Shown piece after piece: positions 8,431-18,399 of a stretch of 64,000 nt of DNA; position 1 is the stretch's first letter, and every line of letters begins with the position of its first letter. The stretch is from CAVVNC01 sp963750015 (lineage in GTDB: Bacteria > Desulfobacterota > Syntrophorhabdia > Syntrophorhabdales > WCHB1-27), in contig CAVVPU010000143.1 in NCBI GenBank assembly GCA_963750015.1, forward strand, positions 32,452 to 96,451. Direction: 5' to 3'. The position numbers and the translations under genes were made by a program. The notes under the pieces were generated by a model. It was not told the origin of the DNA and did no database searches. It saw only the letters and a list, made by a program, of their open reading frames with translations.

Positions 8431-9858
8431 GTGGGGACCAAAGACAGCGCGATAAAATCTGTAATCAACCCGCGAACCGGGAAAGCCGATTTCCAATTCA
8501 CTGTAATGTCGGACGCCGAGCTCGTCGCTCTTTGCGGTCGGCTGAGGAAAGGCCAGGAGGCTTGGGCAGCCTCTCCTGTTGACCATCGGGTCGAGGTGAT
8601 GCAGGCGTGGGCCGATCAGCTGGAAGCGCGTAGGGGTGCCATCGCCGAAGCTGAGTCCATCGACACGGGCTATTCGAAGATGTCCCAGATGAGCACGGAC
8701 ATCGTCGTGGCGAACGTGAGGGGTTGGTGCAAACAAGCCCCGGGGCTCTTGAAAAGCGCAGAGCGCGCCGGAACTACTTTCGTGCCCACTATCTCTTATC
8801 AGACCCGCTTGCGCCCCTACCCGCTTTTGGGCGTCATCAGTTCATGGAACGCTCCCTTTCACCTGTCGGCCATAGACTTCATTCCTGCACTCCTCGCGGG
8901 TTGCGCCGCCGTTGTAAAGCCCAGCTCGATAACGCCCCGCTTCGTCGCACCTGTCATGGAGACCATAAAGGCGGTTCCCGAGCTTGCGAACGTGCTCTCA
9001 TACGTGCTGGGTGACGGTCAAATGGGGCAGAGAATGGTCGATCTTGTCGATATCATCTGCTTCACGGGGAGCGTGGAGAATGGCCGGAAGGTCGGAGAGG
9101 CATGTTCCAAACGCTTCATCCCGGTCTTTCTTGAGCTGGGCGGCAAAGACCCGGTGATCGTGACCGCCACGGCCGACCTCGAACGGGCGACTTCTGCAGT
9201 AATAAGGGGCGCCGTCGGAAACACCGGTCAAGTCTGTTTCTCGGTGGAGCGCATCTACGTGGACGCAAAGATCCACGATGCATTCGTTGACCTCCTCGCA
9301 AGAAAGGCCGCACAGGTGAAATTCAACTACCCTGATCCGGAAAAAGGGGACATGGGACCCTTCATCTCGATGAGCCAGGCCGACGTGGTGGACGCCCAAC
9401 TCGACGATGCCCTCGCCAAAGGAGCGAGGATCGTCGAGGGAGGGAAGAGCATAAACCTGGGAGGCGGCCGTTACATGCCTGCGACGGTTCTTGTGGACGT
9501 GACCCACGACATGCTGGTGATGCAGGAGGAAACCTTCGGCCCCCTCATGCCGGTTGTCAAATACTCCAGCGAGGAAGAGGCGATCCGCCTTGCCAATGAC
9601 AGCAAGTATGGTCTCTCGGCGGCGGTGATAGCAGGCACAGAGGAGGAGGCCATGCGAATAGCCCTCAGGCTCGACGCCGGTACGATAAACGTTCAAGACG
9701 TATGCCTCACCTTTGCCAAGACCCTCGACGTCGAGACAAACGCGTCCAAGTTCTCCGGTATCGGAGGAGCGAGGACAGGGCCTGCGTCCATTCTTCGCTT
9801 TGTGCGCAAAAGGGCCTATCTCTCAAACAAAGGGCCGGTTATGACGGGAAGTCTGTGA
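8431..9858 (+). CDS. Aldehyde dehydrogenase family protein
   Basis: 475 residues, a complete NAD(P)-dependent aldehyde dehydrogenase. Cofactor-binding motifs are SSWNAPFHLS (137-146), VVKPSS and FTGSVENGRKVGE. The catalytic general base is E235 in FLELGGKDP, and the nucleophile is C269 in NTGQVCFSVER. It oxidises an aldehyde to an acid, or acts on a semialdehyde. The start is GTG at 8431, preceded by GGAGG at eight bases. A second aldehyde dehydrogenase follows after 43 bases, so the two are probably one operon. The pairing suggests two related aldehydes, or hetero-oligomers. Substrate not readable. Confidence 0.92.
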   Translation: MGTKDSAIKSVINPRTGKADFQFTVMSDAELVALCGRLRKGQEAWAASPVDHRVEVMQAWADQLEARRGAIAEAESIDTGYSKMSQMSTDIVVANVRGWCKQAPGLLKSAERAGTTFVPTISYQTRLRPYPLLGVISSWNAPFHLSAIDFIPALLAGCAAVVKPSSITPRFVAPVMETIKAVPELANVLSYVLGDGQMGQRMVDLVDIICFTGSVENGRKVGEACSKRFIPVFLELGGKDPVIVTATADLERATSAVIRGAVGNTGQVCFSVERIYVDAKIHDAFVDLLARKAAQVKFNYPDPEKGDMGPFISMSQADVVDAQLDDALAKGARIVEGGKSINLGGGRYMPATVLVDVTHDMLVMQEETFGPLMPVVKYSSEEEAIRLANDSKYGLSAAVIAGTEEEAMRIALRLDAGTINVQDVCLTFAKTLDVETNASKFSGIGGARTGPASILRFVRKRAYLSNKGPVMTGSL

Positions 9859-9901
9859 TGTCAGTGAGACGGGCGCAGGCGCTCCGATGGGGGGAGTGTT
9901 A

Positions 9902-11371
9902 ATGACAGAAAGCGAGAAATGTGAAGCCTACGGTCTCTATATAAATGGTGAATGGATCGACTCGGTCGACGGAACTTTTTTTGATGATCGTAATCCTTTC
10001 AACGACGAAGTCGTGGCCAGGGTGGCCAACGCCGGTTCTGAAGATACCGGGAGGGCCATCGATGCTGCAGCAGGGGCATTTCCAATCTGGTCGGCCGTCC
10101 CACCCTCGCAAAAACGGCTCTCCTTTCTAAAAGCGGCCGATATAGCGGAAAGGCGTTCAAAAGATTTTGCCCTCATGTTGTCCAAAGAAACAGGAGCGGC
10201 CTCGGCCTTTGCCATGTTTCAGGCCGGTTTGGCGCCAAATTACTTTCGTGAAGCGGCTTCTCAGGTCCACCGGGTCATGGGAAAGACGATCCCGGCCGAG
10301 CCTCCCGGATCCTTTTCCATGGTCTTGCGCCAGCCGGTGGGCGTAGTGGCGGCCATTTCGCCCTGGAACGCTCCGTTGGTACTCGGTCTGAGAGCCGTCT
10401 GTTTTCCAATTGCTTACGGCAATACCGTGGTTTTGAAGCCTTCGACAGAATCACCTGTTACCGGCGGCATTCTTCTCGCACAGGTTTTGGAGGAAGCCGG
10501 GTTTCCCAAAGGTGTCCTTAACGTGATCACGAACGGTCCCGGACGGAGCAGTGAAGTGGGCGACCGGTTTGTTGTAGACAAACGGGTAAGGCGGATTAGC
10601 TTTACGGGATCGACGGAAGTCGGAAGGGAACTGGCTGAAAAAGCCGGGAGGTATTTGAAAAGAGTAACTCTCGAGCTTGGAGGCAACGATCCCCTTATTA
10701 TCCTCCAGGATGCTGATATCGATTACGCCGTCAATGCTGCCGTGTTTGGGCGGTTCGTGCATCAGGGACAGGTCTGTATGAACGCCAAAAGGATTATCGT
10801 AGAGAAGACAGTGGCGGCAGAATTCATCGGAAAATTCGTCAAAAAAGTTTCCAGCCTAAAGACCGGAGACCCCATCGATCCTGAAACCATCATCGGTCCT
10901 CTTATCAACGACAAGCAACTGGACCTGATCAACGGACAGGTGGCACGGGCAGTGGCTGAAGGGGCCAAGCTTCTGTGTGGCGGGAAGTACGAAGGACGCT
11001 GTTATTACCCCACTGTTCTTGGGGACGTCACAGAAGATATGGAAGTTTTTCGGGAGGAAACGTTCGGACCGGTTGCTCCGGTGATTGTGGTAAGCGACGC
11101 ACGGGAAGCCCTGCGCGTGGCCAACAACTCGCAGTTCGGTTTGTCGTCGGCCATAATAACGGCGAATGTGGCCGTCGGACTCGAGATGGCCCAGAAGCTC
11201 GAAGCGGGCGTGACGCACATCAACGATTCGCCCGTTAGGGCCGAGTCGCACGCGCCGGTAGGTGGAGTGAAGGACAGCGGCTGGGGCAGACACGGCATGG
11301 AGGCTGTCGAGGAATTTACAGAGCTTCACTGGGTCACGATCCAAAGAATGGGAGGAAAATTCCCTTTTTGA
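9902..11371 (+). CDS. Aldehyde dehydrogenase family protein (second of tandem pair)
   Basis: 489 residues from the ATG at 9902, which has GGGGGGAG at 9889-9896. An upstream in-frame ATG at 9887 overlaps that ribosome site and is less likely. Motifs include AAISPWNAPL, VVLKPSTESP, FTGSTEVGRE, catalytic E258 in LELGGNDP and nucleophile C292 in HQGQVCMNAKR. The C-terminal region (HINDSPVRAESHAPVGGVKD, SGWGRHG) resembles vanillin/benzaldehyde dehydrogenase-like members more than its upstream neighbour does. This suits aromatic aldehyde oxidation, but the assignment is only an inference. It is co-oriented with the preceding dehydrogenase and converges with the signalling operon to its right. Confidence 0.92.
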   Translation: MTESEKCEAYGLYINGEWIDSVDGTFFDDRNPFNDEVVARVANAGSEDTGRAIDAAAGAFPIWSAVPPSQKRLSFLKAADIAERRSKDFALMLSKETGAASAFAMFQAGLAPNYFREAASQVHRVMGKTIPAEPPGSFSMVLRQPVGVVAAISPWNAPLVLGLRAVCFPIAYGNTVVLKPSTESPVTGGILLAQVLEEAGFPKGVLNVITNGPGRSSEVGDRFVVDKRVRRISFTGSTEVGRELAEKAGRYLKRVTLELGGNDPLIILQDADIDYAVNAAVFGRFVHQGQVCMNAKRIIVEKTVAAEFIGKFVKKVSSLKTGDPIDPETIIGPLINDKQLDLINGQVARAVAEGAKLLCGGKYEGRCYYPTVLGDVTEDMEVFREETFGPVAPVIVVSDAREALRVANNSQFGLSSAIITANVAVGLEMAQKLEAGVTHINDSPVRAESHAPVGGVKDSGWGRHGMEAVEEFTELHWVTIQRMGGKFPF

Positions 11372-11499
11372 CCCCGTCCCACTCACTTGCCCAGCCACAT
11401 CGTTTCAGGGGCGTACACCGTGGACGGTGACCAGGTCTCTTGATGCTCGGGAACATTCCCTGGCTTGTTCAGGTAAAATCGTTCCGTCGCCCAATGCCT

Positions 11500-12006
11500 T
11501 TACCTGTCGAGTACTTCCCTCACTTTCGCCAGCAGCTTCGTCACGGAGATGGGCTTCTTGAGAAAGTCCATGTTTTCGCTCTGGACGCCTTTTTCAATGA
11601 CAATATCCCCGGTGTAGCCACTCACGAAAATGACTTTGACCATGGGGTCTGCCCGGGTGATTTCGTTAAAGGTTTCTTTGCCGTTTCTCCCCGGCATGAC
11701 CACGTCGAGGATTATGAGGCTTATGTGCTCCTTCTGTTCTTGGTGGACCCGTATCGCATCGTCTCCGTCGATCGCTTCGACTGTGGCATAGCCTGCGTTC
11801 CCGAGGACTTTGGTAAGCATATTTCTCACATCCCGGTCGTCTTCGACGATCATGATGGTCTCGGTGCCGCCCCTGGTTTTTGTCGAGGGGGAAGTCTTAT
11901 TCTGCAAAGGCGCATCAATGAAAGGGAGGTATATGGGGGGCGGCTTAACCATGCACTCGCGTGTTAGCCGCGCGCTGCCATTCAGGTTTCCTTGTGCTTG
12001 ATACAA
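11500..12006 (-). CDS. Single-domain response regulator (receiver only)
   Basis: Up to 168 residues. A CheY-like receiver begins with ETIMIVEDDRDVRNML, carries the phospho-acceptor Asp in LIILDVVMPGRNG, then the conserved Thr/Ser region VIFVSGYTG and the Lys in DFLKKPIS. There is no output domain. The ORF starts with TTG at 12006, nine bases after the hybrid kinase stop. ATG at 11952 (MVKPPP) is an alternative. The about 50 residues before the receiver look like a linker, so the true start is uncertain. As last gene of the leftward operon it is the natural phosphorylation partner of the hybrid kinase. Confidence 0.8.
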   Translation of the reverse strand: MYQAQGNLNGSARLTRECMVKPPPIYLPFIDAPLQNKTSPSTKTRGGTETIMIVEDDRDVRNMLTKVLGNAGYATVEAIDGDDAIRVHQEQKEHISLIILDVVMPGRNGKETFNEITRADPMVKVIFVSGYTGDIVIEKGVQSENMDFLKKPISVTKLLAKVREVLDR

Positions 12007-12015
12007 TTCCCGGGC

Positions 12016-15000
12016 TTACCCGTCGAGCGCCTTCCTCACGGCATGAGCCATTTCTTTCCGCGTCAAGGGCTTCATGACAAAGCCTCGGACGCCCGCCTCA
12101 GTGGCCCTGTCGCTGTCCATCAGAGGGCTGTAGCCCGTGCACATGATGATGGGCATATCCGTCCTTATGGACAGGATCTCCTTGACAAGTTCCGAACCGG
12201 TGATTCCCGGCATGGTCTGATCGGTAATGACAAGATCGAAGAGGGACGGGTCGAGCTTGAAGAGCGCGAGGGCCTCCCTAGCCTCGGTCTTTGCAATCAC
12301 GTCGTAACCCAGGTTAGTCAGCATCTCGTCGGCCATCATTGCAAGGTCCTCTTCGTCGTCCACAAAGAGTATCTTTTCATGTCCCCGGGGAACCGAACTG
12401 TCCCTGTCTTCCGAGTCGTCCGGCCCTTCTTCGAGCATGGTTGGGAGATAAACGCTGAAGGTCGAACCCTTGTCGGGCTCGCTCTCGACCGTAACGTAGC
12501 CGTCGTGCTGCTTCACGATGCCGTGAACCACCGAGAGGCCGAGCCCCGTCCCTTCGCCTACGGACTTGGTCGTGAAAAAGGGATCGAAGATATGTTCTAT
12601 TGTTCCGGCTGATATGCCTTCGCCTGTATCCGTGACCGAGAGCTTTGTGTAGAGACCGGGGTTCATTAAGGGATCGGGAGCGCTGTCGGAAGGGGAGACG
12701 CTGAAACCATCAAGATCGATTGCTATGATTCCCCCCTTTAGTCTCATGGCGTGGGCTGCGTTGGTGCAGAGGTTCATGAGCACCTGCTGCATCTGGGTCG
12801 GGTCCGCGAGCACAGGTCCCGCCTCGCTTTTGAGGCTCGTCCGGATATCTATGGTGGCGGGCAGCGAGGCCCTGAGAAGCTTGAGCGTCTCTTCCACCAT
12901 CGGGGCGAGCTTGAGTTTTCGCTTTTCCTGCTCCGCCCGCCGGCTGAAAGTGAGGATCTGCTTGACCAAGTCCCTGCCCCTGATACCCGCGACAAAGACC
13001 CGTTCCATGTGGCTCCGGACTGAGGATCCTTCGGGCAGCTTGTCCCGGGCTATCTCCGAGAAGCCGATGATAGCGGCGAGGATGTTGTTGAAATCGTGGG
13101 CGATGCCGCCGGCGAGCGTGCCCACTGCCTCCATCTTCTGAGCCTGGCGCAGCTGCGCTTCGGCCCGTTGCCGTTCCTCCGTCTCGCTCCTGAGTGCTTC
13201 ATAGGCTTCACCCAATTCGGCGGTCCTTTCTTTTACCCGTTGCTCCAGCCCATCCCGTGCCTTGCTCAGGGCCTGCTCCGCCCGGCGCTGTTTCATGATT
13301 GCAAGGAGCGTTGTGGCCACGAGCTGAACCTGGATCACGTCGAATTCGTCATACTCCTGCTCTTTATTCCCCACACCGAATACAACCCTGACCTTATTTC
13401 CCTCCATCACCGGCACGCTCAGCATGCGCTTGACGGGAGCGTGTCCCTTCGGGAGCCCTTTTTGGTGAGGCGAACGGGAAAAGTCATTGTAGATGACCGG
13501 ACCCTTCAGGCGGAAAGAGTCGACCCAATTACCTGCCTGCTCCAGAGGATAATGGGTCTCGTACGGCGCGTCGCAGGCCTCGATCGTCAGCCTGCTCCAT
13601 GATGTGAGGAGCACGTCTTTCTGGTCGTCGCTGATGAGGTGCAGGAAACCGATGGTGCTGTCGGTGAGGCGGACCGTCTCCTCCAGCACGTGGTCATAGA
13701 GTCCTTTGTCGCTCAAACCCCTCGATCTGTCATTGAGCTGGAGGAGGAAGTCCTTATACTCCATTTCCTTCCGCGAGCGGTTTTCCGCGCGCTTGCGTTC
13801 CGTCACCACCTGGAAAAAGACCGATATGCCGTTTCCCTGCGGATAGACCTGCACATCATACCAGTTCTCGTAGGGGGACAATGCGAAATAGGTCTCGAAG
13901 TTCACGGGTATCTTTTCTCTGATCGCCCGGGCATAGTTATGATGGAAGAGAGACCCTTTGGCTTCAGGGAAGGCTTCTTCGAAGGGCTTTCCAAGGACAT
14001 CGTTCCGGTTTCTTCCCAAGAGGCGTTCCGCGGCTGCGTTGAAATAGGTAAAGACCAGGTCCTCGTTCAAGGAGAAGAAGGCATCGCCGATGCTCTCGAG
14101 GGTGTCGACAACCCGTTGAGCCGATTCCCTGACTGCCTCCTCGGCCTGTTTCCGCTCGGTGATGTCGAGTACGGTGCCTATCATACGAAGGAGCACTCCC
14201 GTCCCGTCGAAATAGCCCTGGCCGGAGTTCGCAAGCCAGCGGACTCCACCACCGGAACGGATGATGCGGAACTCAGCGCTAAAGACAGGGTGGTTCGTCG
14301 ATACCTGTCCGACCGCAGCCATCACCCGGGGGGCATCCTCCGGATGGAGGAGGCTCAAGAAAGACCCGAAGGTTCCGCTGATCTCTTTTGTTCCCATGAT
14401 CTCATAACATTCCGGGGACCAAAATACCTCGTCGGTCGCGGCATTCCACTGCCATACTCCCAGACGTGACGCAATAAGGGCCAGTTTGAGGCGGTTCTCG
14501 CTTTCCTTGAGGGCCTCTTCTGCCCGTTTGCGTCCTGAAATATCAGCCATTACCACCCGGCATTGCCTGGCCGCCCCTTCATCGGACGCGACGGGGTTCC
14601 CCTCGATTTGTACGTACCTCGGCCCGCCCCCTGATGTGAGGAGCGCCAACTCGCAGCTCGGACCCACTTTCCCCTCATATATCTCTCTGAGACACCAGGC
14701 GAAGGCGTGACGGGATTCATCACATATAAATGACCCCATGTGCCTGCCCACGAGGTGGGAGCGCTCGATGCCGAGGAGCTTTGCGCCGGTGAGATTCGCC
14801 TCCCGGATAATTCCCGCCTTGTCGAGCTTGAAATAACCGATCGGCGCAAAATTGTAGAGGTCCGAGTACTTCTCTACCTGTCTTTCCAGCGCTTCCCGGG
14901 CCTGTTTCAGCTCTTCGTTTTGCATCTCGAGCTCGATCTGATGGACCTCCAGCTCGTGGACCATCCGCCGGACGTCTTCGTCTGCGGGCAGAGGTCCGGC

Positions 15001-15078
15001 CTGCCTCTTTTTCTCTTTTAGCCGTTCCTCGGCCCTTCCGCGGAGGCCTTCGACTTTGGACGTACCCTTTTCCTTCAC
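12016..15078 (-). CDS. PAS/GAF hybrid sensor histidine kinase
   Basis: 1020 residues, apparently cytoplasmic (no membrane segment). Order: N-terminal coiled coil (about 1-70), three PAS domains (about 70-190, 195-315, 320-440), a GAF domain (about 455-605), a coiled coil, HisKA with phospho-accepting His in GGIAHDFNNILAAIIG, HATPase with DTGEGIS and GTGLGLSVVHG, and a C-terminal receiver with Asp in LVITDQTMPG. It is a class of kinase that senses small ligands or redox state. It starts 13 bases after the CheB-CheR-PAS gene stop and is followed closely by a lone receiver, so the three genes form a phosphorelay operon. The signal is unknown. Confidence 0.92.
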   Translation of the reverse strand: MKEKGTSKVEGLRGRAEERLKEKKRQAGPLPADEDVRRMVHELEVHQIELEMQNEELKQAREALERQVEKYSDLYNFAPIGYFKLDKAGIIREANLTGAKLLGIERSHLVGRHMGSFICDESRHAFAWCLREIYEGKVGPSCELALLTSGGGPRYVQIEGNPVASDEGAARQCRVVMADISGRKRAEEALKESENRLKLALIASRLGVWQWNAATDEVFWSPECYEIMGTKEISGTFGSFLSLLHPEDAPRVMAAVGQVSTNHPVFSAEFRIIRSGGGVRWLANSGQGYFDGTGVLLRMIGTVLDITERKQAEEAVRESAQRVVDTLESIGDAFFSLNEDLVFTYFNAAAERLLGRNRNDVLGKPFEEAFPEAKGSLFHHNYARAIREKIPVNFETYFALSPYENWYDVQVYPQGNGISVFFQVVTERKRAENRSRKEMEYKDFLLQLNDRSRGLSDKGLYDHVLEETVRLTDSTIGFLHLISDDQKDVLLTSWSRLTIEACDAPYETHYPLEQAGNWVDSFRLKGPVIYNDFSRSPHQKGLPKGHAPVKRMLSVPVMEGNKVRVVFGVGNKEQEYDEFDVIQVQLVATTLLAIMKQRRAEQALSKARDGLEQRVKERTAELGEAYEALRSETEERQRAEAQLRQAQKMEAVGTLAGGIAHDFNNILAAIIGFSEIARDKLPEGSSVRSHMERVFVAGIRGRDLVKQILTFSRRAEQEKRKLKLAPMVEETLKLLRASLPATIDIRTSLKSEAGPVLADPTQMQQVLMNLCTNAAHAMRLKGGIIAIDLDGFSVSPSDSAPDPLMNPGLYTKLSVTDTGEGISAGTIEHIFDPFFTTKSVGEGTGLGLSVVHGIVKQHDGYVTVESEPDKGSTFSVYLPTMLEEGPDDSEDRDSSVPRGHEKILFVDDEEDLAMMADEMLTNLGYDVIAKTEAREALALFKLDPSLFDLVITDQTMPGITGSELVKEILSIRTDMPIIMCTGYSPLMDSDRATEAGVRGFVMKPLTRKEMAHAVRKALDG

Positions 15079-15091
15079 TGGTCCGGTCTCC

Positions 15092-18076
15092 CTATCTTCC
15101 TTCTATGACCCGGCCTTCGGCGATCTCATGAAAGATCATATATACGTGGGAGGCTTTCTCTTCTCCCGGCAGCTTCACGGGAGTCGCACTCGCCTCGATC
15201 CACACCCGACTCTTGGTTGAAGGGTTGAGCACGCCCATTTTAACGTTCTCTACGGAAGCACCCGTGGCAAGGGCGACCATTGCCGGACAGCCTTCCACGG
15301 AGAAGGGCGACCCATCCTCACGAATGGCCTGCGAGAGGGGATCAACAGGCGAGCGCTCCTGCATCCGCTCGCGGGGAAGGCCGAGGATGCCCTCAGCCGC
15401 GGCATTGACGAATATGACACGGCCTGCGCCATTCTGAAAGATGATGCCCTCACCGATCTTTTCGAAAGAGGCCTGGTAGAGCGCCAAGGTCTCCCTGAGT
15501 TTGGCCTCCAGCGCCCTGGATGCGGTGATGTCCGTGAAGGTGATTACCACGCCGTTGATCATGTTCTCCCGCGTGCGGTAGGGCATGATGCGCACGGTGA
15601 ACCAGCGACCATCTCGCGCGGCGACCTCCCTTTCGGCAAAAACGAGCGTCCTGAGCACCTCCTGCACATCCCCCACCAACTCGGGGTAGACGAGGCTGGA
15701 AGATTGGTCGGTAATGGGCCGGCCCACGTCGCCCGGGATCAGCTTGATCACCTTCGTTGCCTGGCTGGTGAATCGCCTCACCCGCAGCTCGCTGTCGAGA
15801 AACAAGGTGGCGATGTCCGTGCTGTCGAGGAGGTTCTTCATGTCGTTGTTCGTCTGGGAAAGTTCGTCCACTTTGACCTTGAGCTCGAGGTTGACCGTCT
15901 GCATCTCTTCATTCATGGACTGCATTTCTTCTTTCGAGGTGGTCAGCTCCTCGTTCGTCGACTGCAGCTCCTCGTTCGTCGACTGCAGCTCCTCGTTCGT
16001 CGATTTCAGCTCTTCCTGGGAAGTCTGCATCTCTTCACGGGTGGAACGCAGCTCCTCCCTGGCCTGCTGGACCTCCTCCTCCATCTGGGCCAGCCGGGCG
16101 GCGCCCACGGGGCTCCGCCTGATCCTCCCCCGCCCTTTCGTCTCAGGGGGGAGCGCGATGTCGGTAAAGACGATCATTACGAGTCCCCTTAAGCCTTCGG
16201 GCTCGGCGAGTGCCTGGACGGTCAGGTCAAGGGCCTGGCTTCCCCCGTTAGTGCCCACCTTCAGGTTCTTGAGAGTGATGGTGTTTCTTTGCCGGAGCGC
16301 CTTCTGGAACGCCTCGGCCAACTCGTAACGCAGTCCCTCCCGGGCCATGGCAAAGATGTTCCAGTTTGCCTTGCCTGCGGCGGGCTCCAGGTATTTGCCC
16401 GTCCGCCCGCTGACATAGAGGATGTCACCCTTGCTGTTGACCAGTACCGCCGCCGGGGAATAGTGCTGCAAGAGCACCCGGTCAGCGAGGGACTGGATGT
16501 TGACGGGAGGTTTCACTTTCATGGCCTGATCAGGTAGGGGTGCAACGAAGGAGGAGGGGAACGCGGCCGGCTCGGTCCCCATTGCGCCTTCGAGCCGTTG
16601 GTAAAGGCGGGACTTGCCGTCGATCGTCGAGAAGAAGTCGGTAAAGGTGCCGACGGTCTCCGCACTCCCCAGAAAGAGAATCCCTCCGGGATTGAGGCTG
16701 TAGTGAAAGAGGGGCACCAGCTTTCTTTGCAGCTCGGGGGCCAAGTAGATGAGGAGGTTCCGGCAGCTCAGGATGTCGAGCTTGGTGAAGGGAGGGTCCA
16801 TGGCGATGTTCTGCACGGCAAAGACCGCCATCTCCCGGATCTCTTTGGAAACCCGGTACCCGTCATCATCCCTCACGAAGAATCGCTTGAGGCGCTCGGG
16901 CCCCACATCGGCGGAGATGTTGACGGGAAAGACGCCCTGGCGGGCCCTGTCCACGGCTTCACGGTCCAGGTCCGTGGCAAAGATCTGGAGGGAGAAGCTT
17001 TTTCCCGGCTTCACCGCTTCCAGCGCTTCCCTGAAGACGATCGCCAGGGAGTAGGCCTCCTCCCCCGTCGAGCTGCCGGGCACCCAGGCCCTGAGTACCT
17101 GGCCCGAGGGGCGCTCTCCGAGGAGCGAAAGGATAGCCGTCTTTAAGTGTTCCCATGCCTCAATATCGCGGAAAAAGCTCGTCACACCGATAAGAAGTTC
17201 CTTGAAGAGGAGCTCGAGCTCCTGGGGATTTTCCTGGAGAAACCTTACATACTCGGCGATCCCCTCGATCTGGTGGATGCCCATGCGCCGCTCGATCCGA
17301 CGATAAACCGTGCTTTTTTTGTACAGGGAAAAGTCCTGGCCCGTGTGTGAGCGCAGGAGAATGACCGCCTTCTCCAGGCCGCTCTGGGCCTTGCCCTCGA
17401 GAAAGAATCCCGGTTTCGTCAAAAGGGGGGCCCGTTCGAGATAGGCGAGGATCCTTCCGGGCAGCTCCCCCACGGGGGCGACCACATCGGCGAGCCCTGC
17501 GACGATCGCGCTCCGCGGCATGCTGTCGAACTTGGCGGAAGCCGGCTCCTGGACGAAGACGACCCCCGCGTTCTCCTTGATGGCCCTGAGGCCCATGGTG
17601 CCATCAGTACCCATACCCGAGAGAATGACGCCGATGCCCCGTTCCTTACGGTCGTCAGCCAGGGAACGGAAGAAGAAGTCAATGGGCAGGCGCAGACCCC
17701 GTGGCGCCGTCGGGTCGAGCAGGTGGAGCGTGCCGTGAAGGATGGACATATCCTTGTTTGGAGGTATTACATAGACGTGGTTAGGCTCGACTTTGGTGCG
17801 GTCCTTGACCTGAATGACCGGCATGGCCGTGGTCCGCTGGAGGAGCTCCGGCATGACGCCTTTGTGCGTCGGGTCCAGGTGCTGGACGATGACAAAGGCC
17901 ATGCCGCTTGTCCGAGGCGTGTGCTCCAGGAACTGCTCGAGGGCCTCCAGCCCTCCGGCAGAGGCGCCGATGCCCACGATCGGGAAGGTCCCACCACCGT
18001 GGAGAGGTTCTGTCGCCTTTTTTGCATCGGTAGCCAGCGTTTCCTTTTTGTTGCCGGGTTTAGACGGTTTTGCCAC
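15092..18076 (-). CDS. CheB-CheR fusion protein with coiled coil and PAS domains
   Basis: 994 residues. A CheB methylesterase domain has the catalytic triad S39 (GIGASAGGLEAL), H66 (VQHLDP) and D158 (GMGTDG). A CheR methyltransferase domain follows, with the SAM motif VPGSSTGEEAYSLAI. A long coiled coil at about 650-745 contains a heptad-like ELxSTNEELQ repeat, and two PAS domains lie at about 750-990. Such fusions usually act in non-classical sensory pathways, and no chemoreceptor, CheA or CheW gene lies nearby. It is first gene of a three-gene leftward operon with a hybrid kinase and a receiver. CheR normally has GCSTGEE; here the Cys is Ser, a common variation. Confidence 0.92.
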   Translation of the reverse strand: MAKPSKPGNKKETLATDAKKATEPLHGGGTFPIVGIGASAGGLEALEQFLEHTPRTSGMAFVIVQHLDPTHKGVMPELLQRTTAMPVIQVKDRTKVEPNHVYVIPPNKDMSILHGTLHLLDPTAPRGLRLPIDFFFRSLADDRKERGIGVILSGMGTDGTMGLRAIKENAGVVFVQEPASAKFDSMPRSAIVAGLADVVAPVGELPGRILAYLERAPLLTKPGFFLEGKAQSGLEKAVILLRSHTGQDFSLYKKSTVYRRIERRMGIHQIEGIAEYVRFLQENPQELELLFKELLIGVTSFFRDIEAWEHLKTAILSLLGERPSGQVLRAWVPGSSTGEEAYSLAIVFREALEAVKPGKSFSLQIFATDLDREAVDRARQGVFPVNISADVGPERLKRFFVRDDDGYRVSKEIREMAVFAVQNIAMDPPFTKLDILSCRNLLIYLAPELQRKLVPLFHYSLNPGGILFLGSAETVGTFTDFFSTIDGKSRLYQRLEGAMGTEPAAFPSSFVAPLPDQAMKVKPPVNIQSLADRVLLQHYSPAAVLVNSKGDILYVSGRTGKYLEPAAGKANWNIFAMAREGLRYELAEAFQKALRQRNTITLKNLKVGTNGGSQALDLTVQALAEPEGLRGLVMIVFTDIALPPETKGRGRIRRSPVGAARLAQMEEEVQQAREELRSTREEMQTSQEELKSTNEELQSTNEELQSTNEELTTSKEEMQSMNEEMQTVNLELKVKVDELSQTNNDMKNLLDSTDIATLFLDSELRVRRFTSQATKVIKLIPGDVGRPITDQSSSLVYPELVGDVQEVLRTLVFAEREVAARDGRWFTVRIMPYRTRENMINGVVITFTDITASRALEAKLRETLALYQASFEKIGEGIIFQNGAGRVIFVNAAAEGILGLPRERMQERSPVDPLSQAIREDGSPFSVEGCPAMVALATGASVENVKMGVLNPSTKSRVWIEASATPVKLPGEEKASHVYMIFHEIAEGRVIEGR

Positions 18077-18399
18077 GGTTTCCCCCTTCTTGACCCGGCG
18101 CGGATCGGCTAAAAGACGTGCAACCTTATGCCGGGAATCCTTTATGCAGCTTCACGCCTGTTTCCAGACGCCTCACCGTGTCCACACGCCTCGCAGGAGG
18201 CAACCCCGATTTTAGAGTGTACATCGCCACTATCCAATTCGCAAGGCGGCAACAGGGGGACCAACGGGGGAGGGCGGGGCACTCCTGAAGATCTTCGTGA
18301 CTTCACTCTGGACAAGGGCATCCGTTCTGTATTTCAATATCCGCTTCACGAAGAAGGGATAAGGCTACCCGCATAAATACGATCGTTCCGGAGAGAACA
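18077..18399. other. Divergent intergenic region
   Basis: About 320 bases between the signalling operon and the helicase gene, so it should carry both promoters. I see no clear promoter pair, operator or terminator hairpin. Confidence 0.4.

Noticed and set aside
11500..12016. Receiver gene as a frameshifted end of the hybrid kinase
   Set aside because: The kinase already ends with its own complete receiver, and the stop TAA fits a normal end.
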